Below are positions 44,715-56,474 of a DNA stretch of 64,000 nucleotides, piece after piece. The stretch comes from Streptomyces sp. V3I8 (lineage in GTDB: Bacteria; Actinomycetota; Actinomycetes; Streptomycetales; Streptomycetaceae). The notes under the pieces were generated by a model. It did not search any database and was not told the origin of the DNA. It saw only the letters and a program-made list of their open reading frames with translations. A program made the translations under genes and the position numbers. The stretch is taken from assembly GCF_030817535.1 (NCBI RefSeq), contig NZ_JAUSZL010000002.1, positions 3,720,001-3,784,000 on the forward strand. Reading direction: 5' to 3'. Within the stretch, counting starts at the first letter, position 1. Each line of letters opens with the position of its first letter.

Positions 44715-45815
44715 GTGGGCTGGTGGCAGGTCAGTGCGGACACCCTCGCGAGCAGCCGTTTCGTGGTCTCGCCGCTCGCCGAGACCTTCGCCTGTCTGAA
44801 GACCCTGCACGTCAAGACGGCCGCGCATCCCGGTGAACGGGCCTGGCTGGCCGCCCATCTGCCGTTCTACACGCGGCGGCTGGCGGACGATCCCGTCACC
44901 GCCGCGCTGGTACGGGCCGGGTTCGGACCCGAGTGGATCGCCGACTTCCTCACGCCCACCCCGCGCGGCGAGGAGGACTTCGCCACTGAGGTCGCCCGGG
45001 TGCGCGGAGCCTCCCCCGCGGCCGCCCGCGCCCATCTCGCCGTCGCCCTGCGCGGTCCGCTCCCCGCGGTCCTGCGGGACCGCGACGACCTTCCCGACCG
45101 CGCCGCCGACCTGCTCACCGACGTGTGGACGCAGACCGTACGCCCCGACTGGCCCCGGCGCCGGCGCGTGCTGGAGGCGGACGTCGTGGCCCGTACCGCC
45201 CGGCTGAGCCAGGAGGGCTGGGCGGCCGCGCTCGGCGCGATGCGGCCTGGCATGCGCTGGCTCGGCGGGAACCGCCTGCAGGTCAACCTGCACGAGTATC
45301 CGCCCCGCAAGATCTCCGGTGCCGGGCTCGCCTTCGTACCGGTGACGCCGCAACGGCGCGGGTGGGTGTCGTGGGAGGACGGGGAGGAACGGCCGCACCG
45401 GTACGCGGTGGTGTACCCGTGCTCGGGCGTGCTGGCGCACGGGGAGCCGCGGGCCGCGTCGGCGTCGGCCGCTCCCGTGTCTGCGTCTGCGTCTGCGTCC
45501 GTGCCTGTCCCTGCGTCTGCGTCTGCGTCCGTGCCTGCGGGTCTCGTCGGGCTGCTCGGCGGCGCGCGGGCCGGTGTGCTCGTCCTCCTCGGCTCCCCGA
45601 TGAGTACGAGCCAGCTGGTCGCCGTCACCGGGCAGGGGCTCGGCTCGGTCGGCCGGCACCTGAAGGTCCTGTTCGACGCGCGGCTGGTGGGGCGGCGGCG
45701 CGCGGGGCGGTCGGTCCTCTACTACCGGACGGCCGAGGGTGATGTTCTCGTCGGGGCACAGGGCGGCGGCCCGGCGCCGGGCCGGCCGGGGCTAGCATCC
45801 GCTCATGACTACTGA
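44715..45815 (+). CDS. DUF5937/ArsR-type winged-helix regulator
   Basis: A 366-residue regulator. An N-terminal DUF5937-like region (SSRFVVSPLAETFACLKTLH) leads to a long helical body and a C-terminal ArsR winged helix (STSQLVAVTGQGLGSVGRHLK). A Ser/Ala/Pro-rich repeat (SASASASVP) sits before the helix. GTG at 44715 follows GGAGG. Divergent from the MFS gene. Its stop overlaps the glutathione peroxidase start by 11 bp. Confidence 0.85.
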   Translation: MGWWQVSADTLASSRFVVSPLAETFACLKTLHVKTAAHPGERAWLAAHLPFYTRRLADDPVTAALVRAGFGPEWIADFLTPTPRGEEDFATEVARVRGASPAAARAHLAVALRGPLPAVLRDRDDLPDRAADLLTDVWTQTVRPDWPRRRRVLEADVVARTARLSQEGWAAALGAMRPGMRWLGGNRLQVNLHEYPPRKISGAGLAFVPVTPQRRGWVSWEDGEERPHRYAVVYPCSGVLAHGEPRAASASAAPVSASASASVPVPASASASVPAGLVGLLGGARAGVLVLLGSPMSTSQLVAVTGQGLGSVGRHLKVLFDARLVGRRRAGRSVLYYRTAEGDVLVGAQGGGPAPGRPGLASAHDY

Positions 45816-46332
45816 CAACGCCACCACCTCCGACGCCACCCCCGGCGCCTCCGTCCTCGACGTCGACATCGATGCGCTGCAGGGGGGTTCCGCGGACCTC
45901 GGCCAGTACAAGGGCCGGGCCGTCCTCGTCGTCAACGTGGCGTCCAAGTGCGGACTCACCCCCCAGTACGCGGGTCTGGAGCGGCTGCAGGAGCGGTACG
46001 CGGCGCAGGGGTTCACCGTGCTCGGGGTGCCCTGCAACCAGTTCCTGGGGCAGGAGCCCGGCTCGTCCGAGGAGATCGCGGAGTTCTGCTCGGCGACGTA
46101 CGGCGTGACCTTCCCGCTGACCGAGAAGGTCGAGGTGAACGGGGACGGACGGCACACCCTCTACGAGCGGCTCACCGGTTTCGCGGACGGCGAGGGCCAC
46201 AGCGGTGACATCCGCTGGAACTTCGAGAAGTTCCTGATCGGCCGGGACGGCACGGTGGTCGCCCGCTTCTCCCCGCAGACCGAGCCGGAGTCGGCCGAGG
46301 TCGTGTCGGCGATCGAGACGCACCTCGGCTGA
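45805..46332 (+). CDS. Glutathione peroxidase family (thiol peroxidase)
   Basis: A 175-residue thioredoxin-fold peroxidase. Peroxidatic Cys49 in VASKCGLT, second motif GVPCNQF (Cys77, Gln79) and WNFEKFL near the C-terminus match the family; a cysteine in EFCSATYGV is a possible resolving residue. Such Cys-type enzymes in actinomycetes, which lack glutathione, usually use thioredoxin or mycothiol. It overlaps the preceding regulator gene, so they may be co-transcribed. Confidence 0.93.
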   Translation: MTTDNATTSDATPGASVLDVDIDALQGGSADLGQYKGRAVLVVNVASKCGLTPQYAGLERLQERYAAQGFTVLGVPCNQFLGQEPGSSEEIAEFCSATYGVTFPLTEKVEVNGDGRHTLYERLTGFADGEGHSGDIRWNFEKFLIGRDGTVVARFSPQTEPESAEVVSAIETHLG

Positions 46333-46557
46333 GCGCCGCGGTACTCCGGCCGAGCGCCGCGGTATCCCGGCCGAGGCCCCGGCGCCTCGGCCGAAGGCCC
46401 TGGGACCTCGGAAGGCCCTGGGGCCCCGACCGAACGACCCGACCGAGGGGGCCCGGACCTGGCCGAGCGTCCTGACCGCCGGGCGGCCCGGCGGCCAGTC
46501 GTCCGGCGGCCAGGCGGCCAGGCGCCCAGCGGCCAGGCGCCCGGCGGCCCGGGGTGC
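46333..46557. repeat. GC-rich intergenic repeats
   Basis: Two blocks are visible: CCGAGCGCCGCGGTA repeated near 46332-46366 and a CGGCCAGGCGCCCAGCGG-type run near 46480-46550. They separate two convergent genes. Confidence 0.55.
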
Positions 46558-48579
46558 CTACTCCCCGCCCCCGCGGACCTCTTCGCGCAGTTCCTCGGGG
46601 CAGCCGGTGCCCCGGGGCAGCTGGTAGGGGGCCGCCAGGCGGTACGTGCCGGCACGGGGCGCCAGCAGCTCCGTCCACCGGTCGCCCTGGGCGTCCTCCT
46701 CGGTCTCCATCAGGCAGCCGTTGACGTTGTCGTACGCCTTCGGCTCCCCGTCCTCCCGCTGCTTGGACTCCTCGGTCTCCTGCGGGGGCTTGAGGCTCTT
46801 GCCCTGCGCGTCGACCAGCCCGAGCCACGGCGAGTACGGGATCCGGATGAGCACCCGGCCCGCCCGCTTCACCTCCAGCGTCACCTCGCCCTGCTCGGCG
46901 CGGGTGACGACGGCCGGCGGGTCCGCCATCGGGGTGGGGTCGGTGACCTCGAAGAGCTGCCAGTTGGCGTCGCCCCAGACCTGCTTCAGGTACGGCATCC
47001 CGCGCTGGACCAGCTCACGCTCGCGCTCGCCGCCGTCGCCGTCGGGCTCGCCCTTGGGGACGACGACGTAGTGGACGGCCCAGCGCTGCAGCCACTCGTG
47101 GTAGTTCGCGGAGTTGAGGGTGTCGTCGTAGAAGAGCGGGTTGCGCTCCATGTCCGCCTGCCGGTTCCAGCCGCGGGCCAGGTTGACGTACGGGGCGAGG
47201 GCGGACGCCTCCCGGTGGGAGCGGGCCGGTACGACCTCGACGCGGCCCTTCTCGGCACCGACCACCTGGAGCTGGTTGACGAGGGGGGCCAGTTCGCGGG
47301 CCCAGGACGCGGCGGGCGTCGTGTGCACGATGTCGTCCACGGCCTTGAAGCCGATCCAGGCGTTCATGCCGATGAAGGCCACCACGATCGCGTACCACTT
47401 GCGTGAGCGCGGCGCCGTGAACGGCAGCGCGGCGATCAGCGCGACGCCCGCCAGCAGCATCGGCAGGCGGCTGATGTTGGAGCCGATCTGCGAGTTGATC
47501 AGCCAGACGAGCAGGACGGCGAGGCCGTACACCGCCGACGTGATGCGGACCGTCTTCCACTCCTCGGGGACGAGGAGGAAGACCAGCACCGCGTACGTGA
47601 ACGGCAGCAGGACCGACGCGAACATCATCGGCTGCGTACCGGAGAAGGGGAACATCCAGGCCGAGACGCCCACGACGGCGGCGGGCGCGAGGCCCAGCGC
47701 CCACGCGCCCGGGCGGCGCTTCTGCAGGAACAGCGCCACGGCGACGAAGCCGACGAAGAGGCCGGCCACCGGGGACGCGGCGGTCGCCGCCGCGGCGAGG
47801 GGGGCGGCGCACAGGGCCTTGGCCCAGCGCTTGTAACGCCACCGGTACGGCCAGCAGAAGACGACGGCGGCCGCACCGAGCGCGAAGACCATGCCGAGGC
47901 CGAAGGTCACCCGGCCCGAGGCCGCGTTGCACAGCAGCGCGAACACTCCGGCGAGGGCCGGCCACACCGGGTTCCGTACGGCCCGGCTGCGCATCAGCAC
48001 CAGCGTGAGGAGGCCGGCGGAGAGCGTCCCCGCGACCATCATCGTCGTCCGCACGCCGAGCACGGCCATCAGGTACGGGGACACCACGCTGTACGACACC
48101 GGGTGCATGCCGCCGTACCAGGCCAGGTTGTACGCCGAACCCGGGTTGCGTCCCACGAACTCCGCCCACGCGTCCTGCGCCGCGAGGTCGCCCCCGCTGT
48201 TCGCGAACGTGAAGAACCAGATGATGTGGAGCACGCCGGAGAGGGCGGTGGCCAGGACCGCGGGGTGGCGCAGGAAACGGCGCAGACGGGTGCCGGAGCC
48301 ACCACCGTCCGCGTCTCGGGTGTCCAAATCACTGCCGTCCGCGTCGCGGGGGCCGGCCTCCGCGTCCGGGGTGTCGCCGCGGGACTCGTCGTCCGCGTCC
48401 CGGGCGCCGGGAGGCGCGCCGGTCCCGGGGGTCCCCCCGGGCAGGTCGGCGGCCGGGTCGGTGCCCCGGTCGGCGGCCGGGCCGGGGTTGTCGGCGTGCC
48501 GTGTACGCACGCCTATTCGCGGGCCGGCCTCGCGGCCCGGCTCGGCGTCGTCGGCGTGGGTCGGCTCCGCTGTCGCCAC
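46558..48579 (-). CDS. Large polytopic membrane protein (possible GT-C glycosyltransferase-like)
   Basis: A 673-residue protein. The first ~110 residues are a charged Asp/Ala/Gly-rich cytoplasmic tail; about 12 hydrophobic segments follow (about 115-430) and then a ~240-residue extracytoplasmic domain. The layout (large periplasmic-type loops late, an early acidic segment GGDLAAQDAWAEFVGRNPGS) resembles GT-C membrane glycosyltransferases, though it is often called an MFS-like or conserved membrane protein. GTG at 48579 is given. It precedes the D,D-carboxypeptidase on the same strand and may serve envelope assembly. Confidence 0.75.
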   Translation of the reverse strand: MATAEPTHADDAEPGREAGPRIGVRTRHADNPGPAADRGTDPAADLPGGTPGTGAPPGARDADDESRGDTPDAEAGPRDADGSDLDTRDADGGGSGTRLRRFLRHPAVLATALSGVLHIIWFFTFANSGGDLAAQDAWAEFVGRNPGSAYNLAWYGGMHPVSYSVVSPYLMAVLGVRTTMMVAGTLSAGLLTLVLMRSRAVRNPVWPALAGVFALLCNAASGRVTFGLGMVFALGAAAVVFCWPYRWRYKRWAKALCAAPLAAAATAASPVAGLFVGFVAVALFLQKRRPGAWALGLAPAAVVGVSAWMFPFSGTQPMMFASVLLPFTYAVLVFLLVPEEWKTVRITSAVYGLAVLLVWLINSQIGSNISRLPMLLAGVALIAALPFTAPRSRKWYAIVVAFIGMNAWIGFKAVDDIVHTTPAASWARELAPLVNQLQVVGAEKGRVEVVPARSHREASALAPYVNLARGWNRQADMERNPLFYDDTLNSANYHEWLQRWAVHYVVVPKGEPDGDGGERERELVQRGMPYLKQVWGDANWQLFEVTDPTPMADPPAVVTRAEQGEVTLEVKRAGRVLIRIPYSPWLGLVDAQGKSLKPPQETEESKQREDGEPKAYDNVNGCLMETEEDAQGDRWTELLAPRAGTYRLAAPYQLPRGTGCPEELREEVRGGGE

Positions 48580-48804
48580 GTGCTGGCACTCCCGTGTCCC
48601 GTTGTTCCACTCTCGGCCGGGCCCCGCGGCGGGCGGCGTTGCCCCATCCGCGCGACGCTAGCACGCACCCCGCAGGACGGGCCCCGGGTGGGGTTCCGTC
48701 GGCGGGGTGCGGCCGGTCCGGCTGCTTCCGGGGGCGTACGCCCCCGACCCGGCCGGCCCCTCGGGCGTACGCCCCCGTCGGGCCGCCCGGGTCAGGCCGC
48801 CTGG

Positions 48805-51984
<3,180 letters not shown>

Positions 51985-52235
51985 CGATGCCTCCTCCGTG
52001 CGCCACACACCGTGCGCCCAACCGAACCATGAACTCGAAAAGAACCAGAAAAACAGTGCACGCGGGACCCGGCCACCTGTGTCCGAACCGTGTACCAGTG
52101 TCCTGTGTGCGGGGTTGACCCCTGCGGTAGACGAGAACGACATATCTACTGGTTCCGCTACGAACCGGTCACGTGCTCTCGACAGACCAATGTGAGAGGG
52201 GTCACCCTGTCATTCATCCACGCGGGGAGGCATGG

Positions 52236-52994
52236 ATGGGCAGGAGCCGCAGAACACTTCCGGAGGAGCTTCTGCTGCTGGCGTTGGACCCGACCACGGG
52301 TACCACCGCACAGCCGCAGTCGCTCGACCTCGGTCTGGCCGGAGCACAGCTAGTGGAGCTGGCGCTGGCCGGACGGATAGCCCCAGACGGGGATCGTATC
52401 GCCGTGGTGGCACCACGGCCGACCGGAGATCCGACCTTGGACTGTGCGCTGGAACTACTCCGCAGGCGGGGTGCTCCAGTACGCGCTGTGAACTGGATCG
52501 GCGGGCCCCGACTGGGGTTGCGCCAGACATATCTCTCGCATCTGGAACGGTGCGGCATGGTTCATGCCGTGGCGGGACAGATGTGCGGGGTGCTTCCGAC
52601 GACTCGCTACCAGGCGACCGACACGGAGATCAGCCGGGAGATCAGGAACCGGCTGGACAACGCGATCCGCACCGGCGTCCCGCCGGATCCGCGGACCGCC
52701 GCACTGGCCGCGCTGGCGCATGCCGTCGGCCTGGGCAAGCACCTCTACCCAGGGAACGAAGGGCGTTCGTCGCGCTCCCGCCTCCGGGACCTGATCAGGC
52801 ACGACCCCATGGGCGGCCTCGTGGCTCACGCCGTGATGGACGTCCAGAACGGTGTGGCCGCTCAGCCACGCCGCAGCCCGGCCCCGCCGGCCGGCCGTCA
52901 GGCCGCCCCAGGAGCCGGACCCGCATCGGAGCCCGCCAGGGGCATTCCCATGCAACCGCACCGCGGTTCGATGGCGCGCGCCGTGGCCCACTGA
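52236..52994 (+). CDS. GOLPH3/GPP34 family phospholipid-binding-like protein
   Basis: A 252-residue GPP34 protein: RRTLPEELLLLALDPTTG at the start, then LGLAGAQLVELALAGRI and RTAALAALAHAVGLGKHLY are the family core. GPP34 proteins bind phosphoinositides in eukaryotes; the bacterial role is unknown. ATG at 52236 follows GGGGAGG. Divergent from the carboxypeptidase gene. Confidence 0.9.
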   Translation: MGRSRRTLPEELLLLALDPTTGTTAQPQSLDLGLAGAQLVELALAGRIAPDGDRIAVVAPRPTGDPTLDCALELLRRRGAPVRAVNWIGGPRLGLRQTYLSHLERCGMVHAVAGQMCGVLPTTRYQATDTEISREIRNRLDNAIRTGVPPDPRTAALAALAHAVGLGKHLYPGNEGRSSRSRLRDLIRHDPMGGLVAHAVMDVQNGVAAQPRRSPAPPAGRQAAPGAGPASEPARGIPMQPHRGSMARAVAH

Positions 52995-53216
52995 GTCACC
53001 GGTCCACGGCACCTCCGGCACGACCGCAGCACAGAAGTACCGAACGACCGACAACCGCAGCAACTCCGCAGCACCCACCGTGCACCACGCCTCGCGCGTC
53101 ACGCACGATCAGCGCCGCACCGCAGTCCCCAGGATCCGGTTCGGGAGCCGCTGGACCGCGCGGGGTGACGGGCCGTACGTCCGGACGACGACATGGCCCG
53201 CCGCCCCGCGCGGCCG

Positions 53217-53268
53217 CATGTCCGTGGCCGTTCCCCCACTCGCCGTCGGTCCCACGGCCACGGACATG
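53217..53268. terminator. 15-bp perfect inverted repeat
   Basis: CATGTCCGTGGCCGT (53217-53231) and ACGGCCACGGACATG (53254-53268) are fully complementary around a 22-base loop. It may terminate the GPP34 transcript or form a structured leader for the XRE gene. Confidence 0.6.
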
Positions 53269-53321
53269 GACACGGCCGCTCGCCGTCACCTCCATGTTCA
53301 CGCCCCGCCCTACGGACCGCC

Positions 53322-53366
53322 AGATGGCGCGAAGTGGCGAGAGGTGGCGAGACGTGGCGACAAGTG
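53322..53366. repeat. Direct repeats of GTGGCGA
   Basis: GTGGCGAGA-like units recur at ~11-12 bp spacing (AAGTGGCGAG, AGGTGGCGAG, ACGTGGCGAC). Near-helical periodicity upstream of a regulator suggests cooperative protein-binding sites. Confidence 0.55.
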
Positions 53367-53481
53367 GTGCGTACGCACCGCATATCCGCTGTTCCGTAGC
53401 GGCGGCGAGCGCCTTGGTGGCAATCTGCTCAACAGCAGATACGCAAAGTACAGGCAGTCCGCAGCCGGAGGTGCACGTCCC

Positions 53482-54339
53482 GTGGCGTCCAACGTCAATC
53501 CCACCGTCAGGCGTCGCCGGCTGGGCCAGGAGCTGCGACGGCTCCGGGAGCTCAAGGGCATGACGGCCGAAGAGGTGGCCGAGCGGCTGCTCGTCTCGCA
53601 GTCGAAGATCAGCCGTCTGGAGAACGGGCGGCGCAGCATCAGCCAGCGCGACGTCCGCGATCTGTGCGGGGTGTACGAGGTCGAGGACGTCCGGATCGTC
53701 GACTCGCTGATGCAGATGGCCAAGGACTCCCGTCAGCAGGGCTGGTGGCACTCCTTCGGCGACATCCCCTACAGCGTCTACATCGGTCTGGAGACCGACG
53801 CGGCGAGCCTGCGCGTGTACGACCCGCTGGTCGTACCGGGCCTGCTGCAGACCCGTCCGTACGCCGAGGCCCTGATCCAGGGCGCGCTCCCGGAGGCCGC
53901 GGCCGGCGACATCGACAAGCGCGTGCAGGTGCGGCTGCGCCGACAGGAACGTATCTCCGACCCGGAGAACCCGCTGCGGCTGTGGGCCGTCCTCGACGAG
54001 GCGGCGCTGCGCAGGACCGTCGGCAACAAGCAGGTCATGATCGAGCAGTTGGAGCACCTGGTCGAGATGTCGCACGTGCCGCACGTGACGGTGCAGGTCA
54101 TCCCGTTCACGATGGGCGCGCACCCCGGGGTGAGCGGTCAGTACGCGATCCTCGAGTTCCCGGACGCGGCCGACTCCAGCGTGGTCTACATCGAGGGCGT
54201 CACCAGCGACCTTTACCTGGAGAAGGCGAACGACGTCCAGAAGTACAGCGTGATGTACGAGCATCTGCGGGCGCAGGCGCTCAACGCCGACCAGTCCCGT
54301 GAGTTCATCGCGGATGTCATGAAGGACTACGCCCACTGA
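53482..54339 (+). CDS. XRE-family regulator with DUF5753
   Basis: A 285-residue protein with an N-terminal helix-turn-helix (MTAEEVAERLLVSQSKISRL, about residues 24-45) and the C-terminal DUF5753 domain (VPGLLQTRPYAEALI ... SDLYLEKANDVQKYS). Such proteins are nearly always beside DUF397 genes in Streptomyces, related to the whiJ/AbaA-type developmental modules. GTG at 53482 with GGAGG ten bases upstream. The downstream gene at 54540 is its partner. Confidence 0.92.
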   Translation: MASNVNPTVRRRRLGQELRRLRELKGMTAEEVAERLLVSQSKISRLENGRRSISQRDVRDLCGVYEVEDVRIVDSLMQMAKDSRQQGWWHSFGDIPYSVYIGLETDAASLRVYDPLVVPGLLQTRPYAEALIQGALPEAAAGDIDKRVQVRLRRQERISDPENPLRLWAVLDEAALRRTVGNKQVMIEQLEHLVEMSHVPHVTVQVIPFTMGAHPGVSGQYAILEFPDAADSSVVYIEGVTSDLYLEKANDVQKYSVMYEHLRAQALNADQSREFIADVMKDYAH

Positions 54340-54539
54340 CACGAAGGGCTACGCGCACCGAGGTGACGCGGGGCCGGTTTTGAGCGCTCCGAGGCTCCGC
54401 GAGAAGAGAGGGGCGGACCATACACCCTCTACCTATTACTGCGGAAGACTCGGCTGGCATATGTCACTCGGACGAGTGAATAGTCGCTTCGCGCAAGGAA
54501 GTTGGCGAGTAGCGTCGATCACGCCAAGGGGCAACAACC

Positions 54540-54821
54540 TTGGCGCAATCCGAACCGCGGGTTCCGGAAGGAACCCGCAACTCGGTGACAGGCACTCAAA
54601 AACCGGCCAGCGGAGCGAACATGCCGATCATGCAAGGTGCCACGGACACGTGGACGAAGTCTTCGTACTCACAGGGGAACGGCGCGTGCGTCGAGGTGCG
54701 GTCCCCCGTCCTGGCGGCGATGGCCGTCCGCGACTCCAAGGTCGCCGAAGGCCCCACGCTGGCCTTCCCGGCGGAGTCGTGGAACGCCTTCGTGGCAGAA
54801 GTGAGCCGGGGCGCCGTCTGA
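54540..54821 (+). CDS. DUF397 domain protein
   Basis: A 93-residue protein (or 66 residues from ATG 54621, which has its own GGAG). The DUF397 core WTKSSYSQGNGACVEV ... VAVRDSK ... W.AF is clear. Its gene follows the XRE/DUF5753 gene by 200 bp. In related pairs the DUF397 protein modulates the XRE partner. TTG 54540 has AAGGGG upstream; the start is undecided. Confidence 0.85.
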   Translation: MAQSEPRVPEGTRNSVTGTQKPASGANMPIMQGATDTWTKSSYSQGNGACVEVRSPVLAAMAVRDSKVAEGPTLAFPAESWNAFVAEVSRGAV

Positions 54822-55206
54822 CAGGGACAGCCGCCTGACAGGGACAAAGGCCCCGTACGGACGGGGACCTCGCACAGCAGGAGCCGCAGAAGTCCCGGAC
54901 ACCACTTCTTCTCCTCCTTCCACTGTTTCCACCACTACTCCTGGCATTGCACCTACCACCGCAACTTCATCGACAACTTCACCGACAACTTCATACGTTT
55001 CACGAAAGAGCCCTCTCGACCGGCCCGCCGTCCTGGCCGAGGGGGCTCGGCCCTGTCCGCACCTTTGCCTTGCCGACCGACAAATATGATCAGTCGGTTC
55101 ACTGTTCGCATACCGTTCCGGCTTTCAACCGACCGTTCCTGTTCGATTACAGTGCTGACTTGTCGGCTGTACCGAAGGAATCGGATCGGGAACTCAGGAG
55201 GCCTCG
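54822..55206. other. Intergenic region with two terminators
   Basis: Contains a hairpin GGCCCCGT/ACGGGGACC near 54847-54870, a fourfold CGACAACTTCA-like repeat (54964-54995) and the hairpin at 55008-55048. The promoter of the ADP-ribosylglycohydrolase-like gene must lie at about 55090-55190. No gene seen. Confidence 0.6.
55008..55048. terminator. Hairpin terminator
   Basis: GAGCCCTCTCG (55008-55018) pairs with CGAGGGGGCTC (55038-55048) with one G-U pair, downstream of the DUF397 gene. Confidence 0.65.
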
Positions 55207-56367
55207 GTGGGTGCGAATGCCGGTGCCGTCTGGGGCCGTGCCGAACAGCAGGACTTCCGCAGCCGGGTGCGCGGCACGCTCCTCGGCGCAGCGGTGGGCG
55301 ACGCGCTCGGTTCGCCCGTCGACGGCCTCTCGATGGAGCTGATCCGGGCGGCGCACGGCGCCGAAGGACTCACCGACCTGGCCCGGGGGTTCGGCAGGCG
55401 CGGAGCCGTCTCGCACCTCACCCAGCTGACCCTGTTCTCGCTCGACGGCCTGATACGGGCCCAGGTGCGCCGTGACACCGGCGCCTGGCACCCGCCGACG
55501 GACCTGCACCGCGCCTATCTGCGGTGGGCCGCCACCCAACGCGACTGGGGCCCGGACGAGCGGCGCAAGGAGGACGGCTGGCTGGCCCGCGAGGAATGGC
55601 TGTACGCACGCCGTGAGCCGACCCGCGCCTGTCTGCTCGGCCTCGGCGACGAGACGATGGGCACGCTGGACGCGCCGAAGAACCCGGACGAGCGAGGCGT
55701 CGAGGCCGCGGCCCGCTCCGCGCCGTTCGGGCTGCTCGTCGGCTGGGAGCCACAGCTCGTCATGCAACTCGCGGTGGAGTGCGCGGCGCAGACCCACGGC
55801 CACCCGCTGGGCTATCTGTCGGCCGGGGCGTACGCCGTCATCGTGCACGGGCTCGCACGCGGGGAGAGTCTGGACACCGCCGTCCAGCGGGCGTTGCAGC
55901 AGCTGGCCCCGCGCCCGGGGCAGCAGCCCGTCGCCGAGGCGCTGCAGCGGGCCCTGGGGGCGGTACGGCAGGGCATGCCGTCCCCGGCCCGGGTGGAGGA
56001 CCTGGCCGGGAACGGGACGGCCGAGGGGCTGCTCTCGGTGGCCGTGTACTGCGCACTGGTCGGCGAGGACACCCGGCACGGACTGTCCCTGTCGGTGAAC
56101 CACGGCGGCGCGTCGGGCGCCGCCGGGGCGCTCACCGGCGCGCTGCTCGGCGCCCTGCACGGCGAGACGGCGCTGCCGCCGTCCTGGCTGGCCGAGCTGG
56201 AGGGCCGCCCCACCATGCTGGTCCTGGCGGACGACTTCGCGATGGAGATGACCCAGGGCCCCGCCCTGCACGGTCCGGCGGGCTCCTCACCGGCCTGGCT
56301 GGCCCGCTACCCGCGCGCGTACGCGGCCCTGTCCGGCTCGACCGCCACCCCGGTCACGGCGGGCTGA
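55207..56367 (+). CDS. ADP-ribosylglycohydrolase-fold protein, probably inactive
   Basis: A 386-residue protein of the DraG/ADP-ribosylglycohydrolase fold. The N-terminal GAAVGDALGSPVDG (D32) and C-terminal GALTGALLGALHG are family hallmarks. However, the first metal motif TDDT is replaced by T72-Q-L-T75 (SHLTQLT) and the C-terminal GDTDT-type motif by NHGGASGAAG, so four of the Asp/Thr metal ligands are missing. It probably binds but does not hydrolyse ADP-ribosyl groups. GTG at 55207 follows AGGAGG. Confidence 0.88.
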   Translation: MGANAGAVWGRAEQQDFRSRVRGTLLGAAVGDALGSPVDGLSMELIRAAHGAEGLTDLARGFGRRGAVSHLTQLTLFSLDGLIRAQVRRDTGAWHPPTDLHRAYLRWAATQRDWGPDERRKEDGWLAREEWLYARREPTRACLLGLGDETMGTLDAPKNPDERGVEAAARSAPFGLLVGWEPQLVMQLAVECAAQTHGHPLGYLSAGAYAVIVHGLARGESLDTAVQRALQQLAPRPGQQPVAEALQRALGAVRQGMPSPARVEDLAGNGTAEGLLSVAVYCALVGEDTRHGLSLSVNHGGASGAAGALTGALLGALHGETALPPSWLAELEGRPTMLVLADDFAMEMTQGPALHGPAGSSPAWLARYPRAYAALSGSTATPVTAG

Positions 56368-56474
56368 CCGGTCCGGGTGACCGGTCCGGCAGGGGCGGCA
56401 GGGGCGGGTGACCGGCAGGACGGCGGGGCGCCCGGTGCGAGCGGCCGCCCCGCCGTCCCCGTGCACGGCTGCGG

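Larger units (their letters stand above)
52995..53481. other. Regulatory-length intergenic region with inverted and direct repeats
   Basis: 487 bp before the XRE gene. It contains a 15-bp-armed inverted repeat (53217-53231 and 53254-53268) and a fourfold GTGGCGA-type repeat (about 53322-53366). No real gene was seen in it. Confidence 0.6.
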
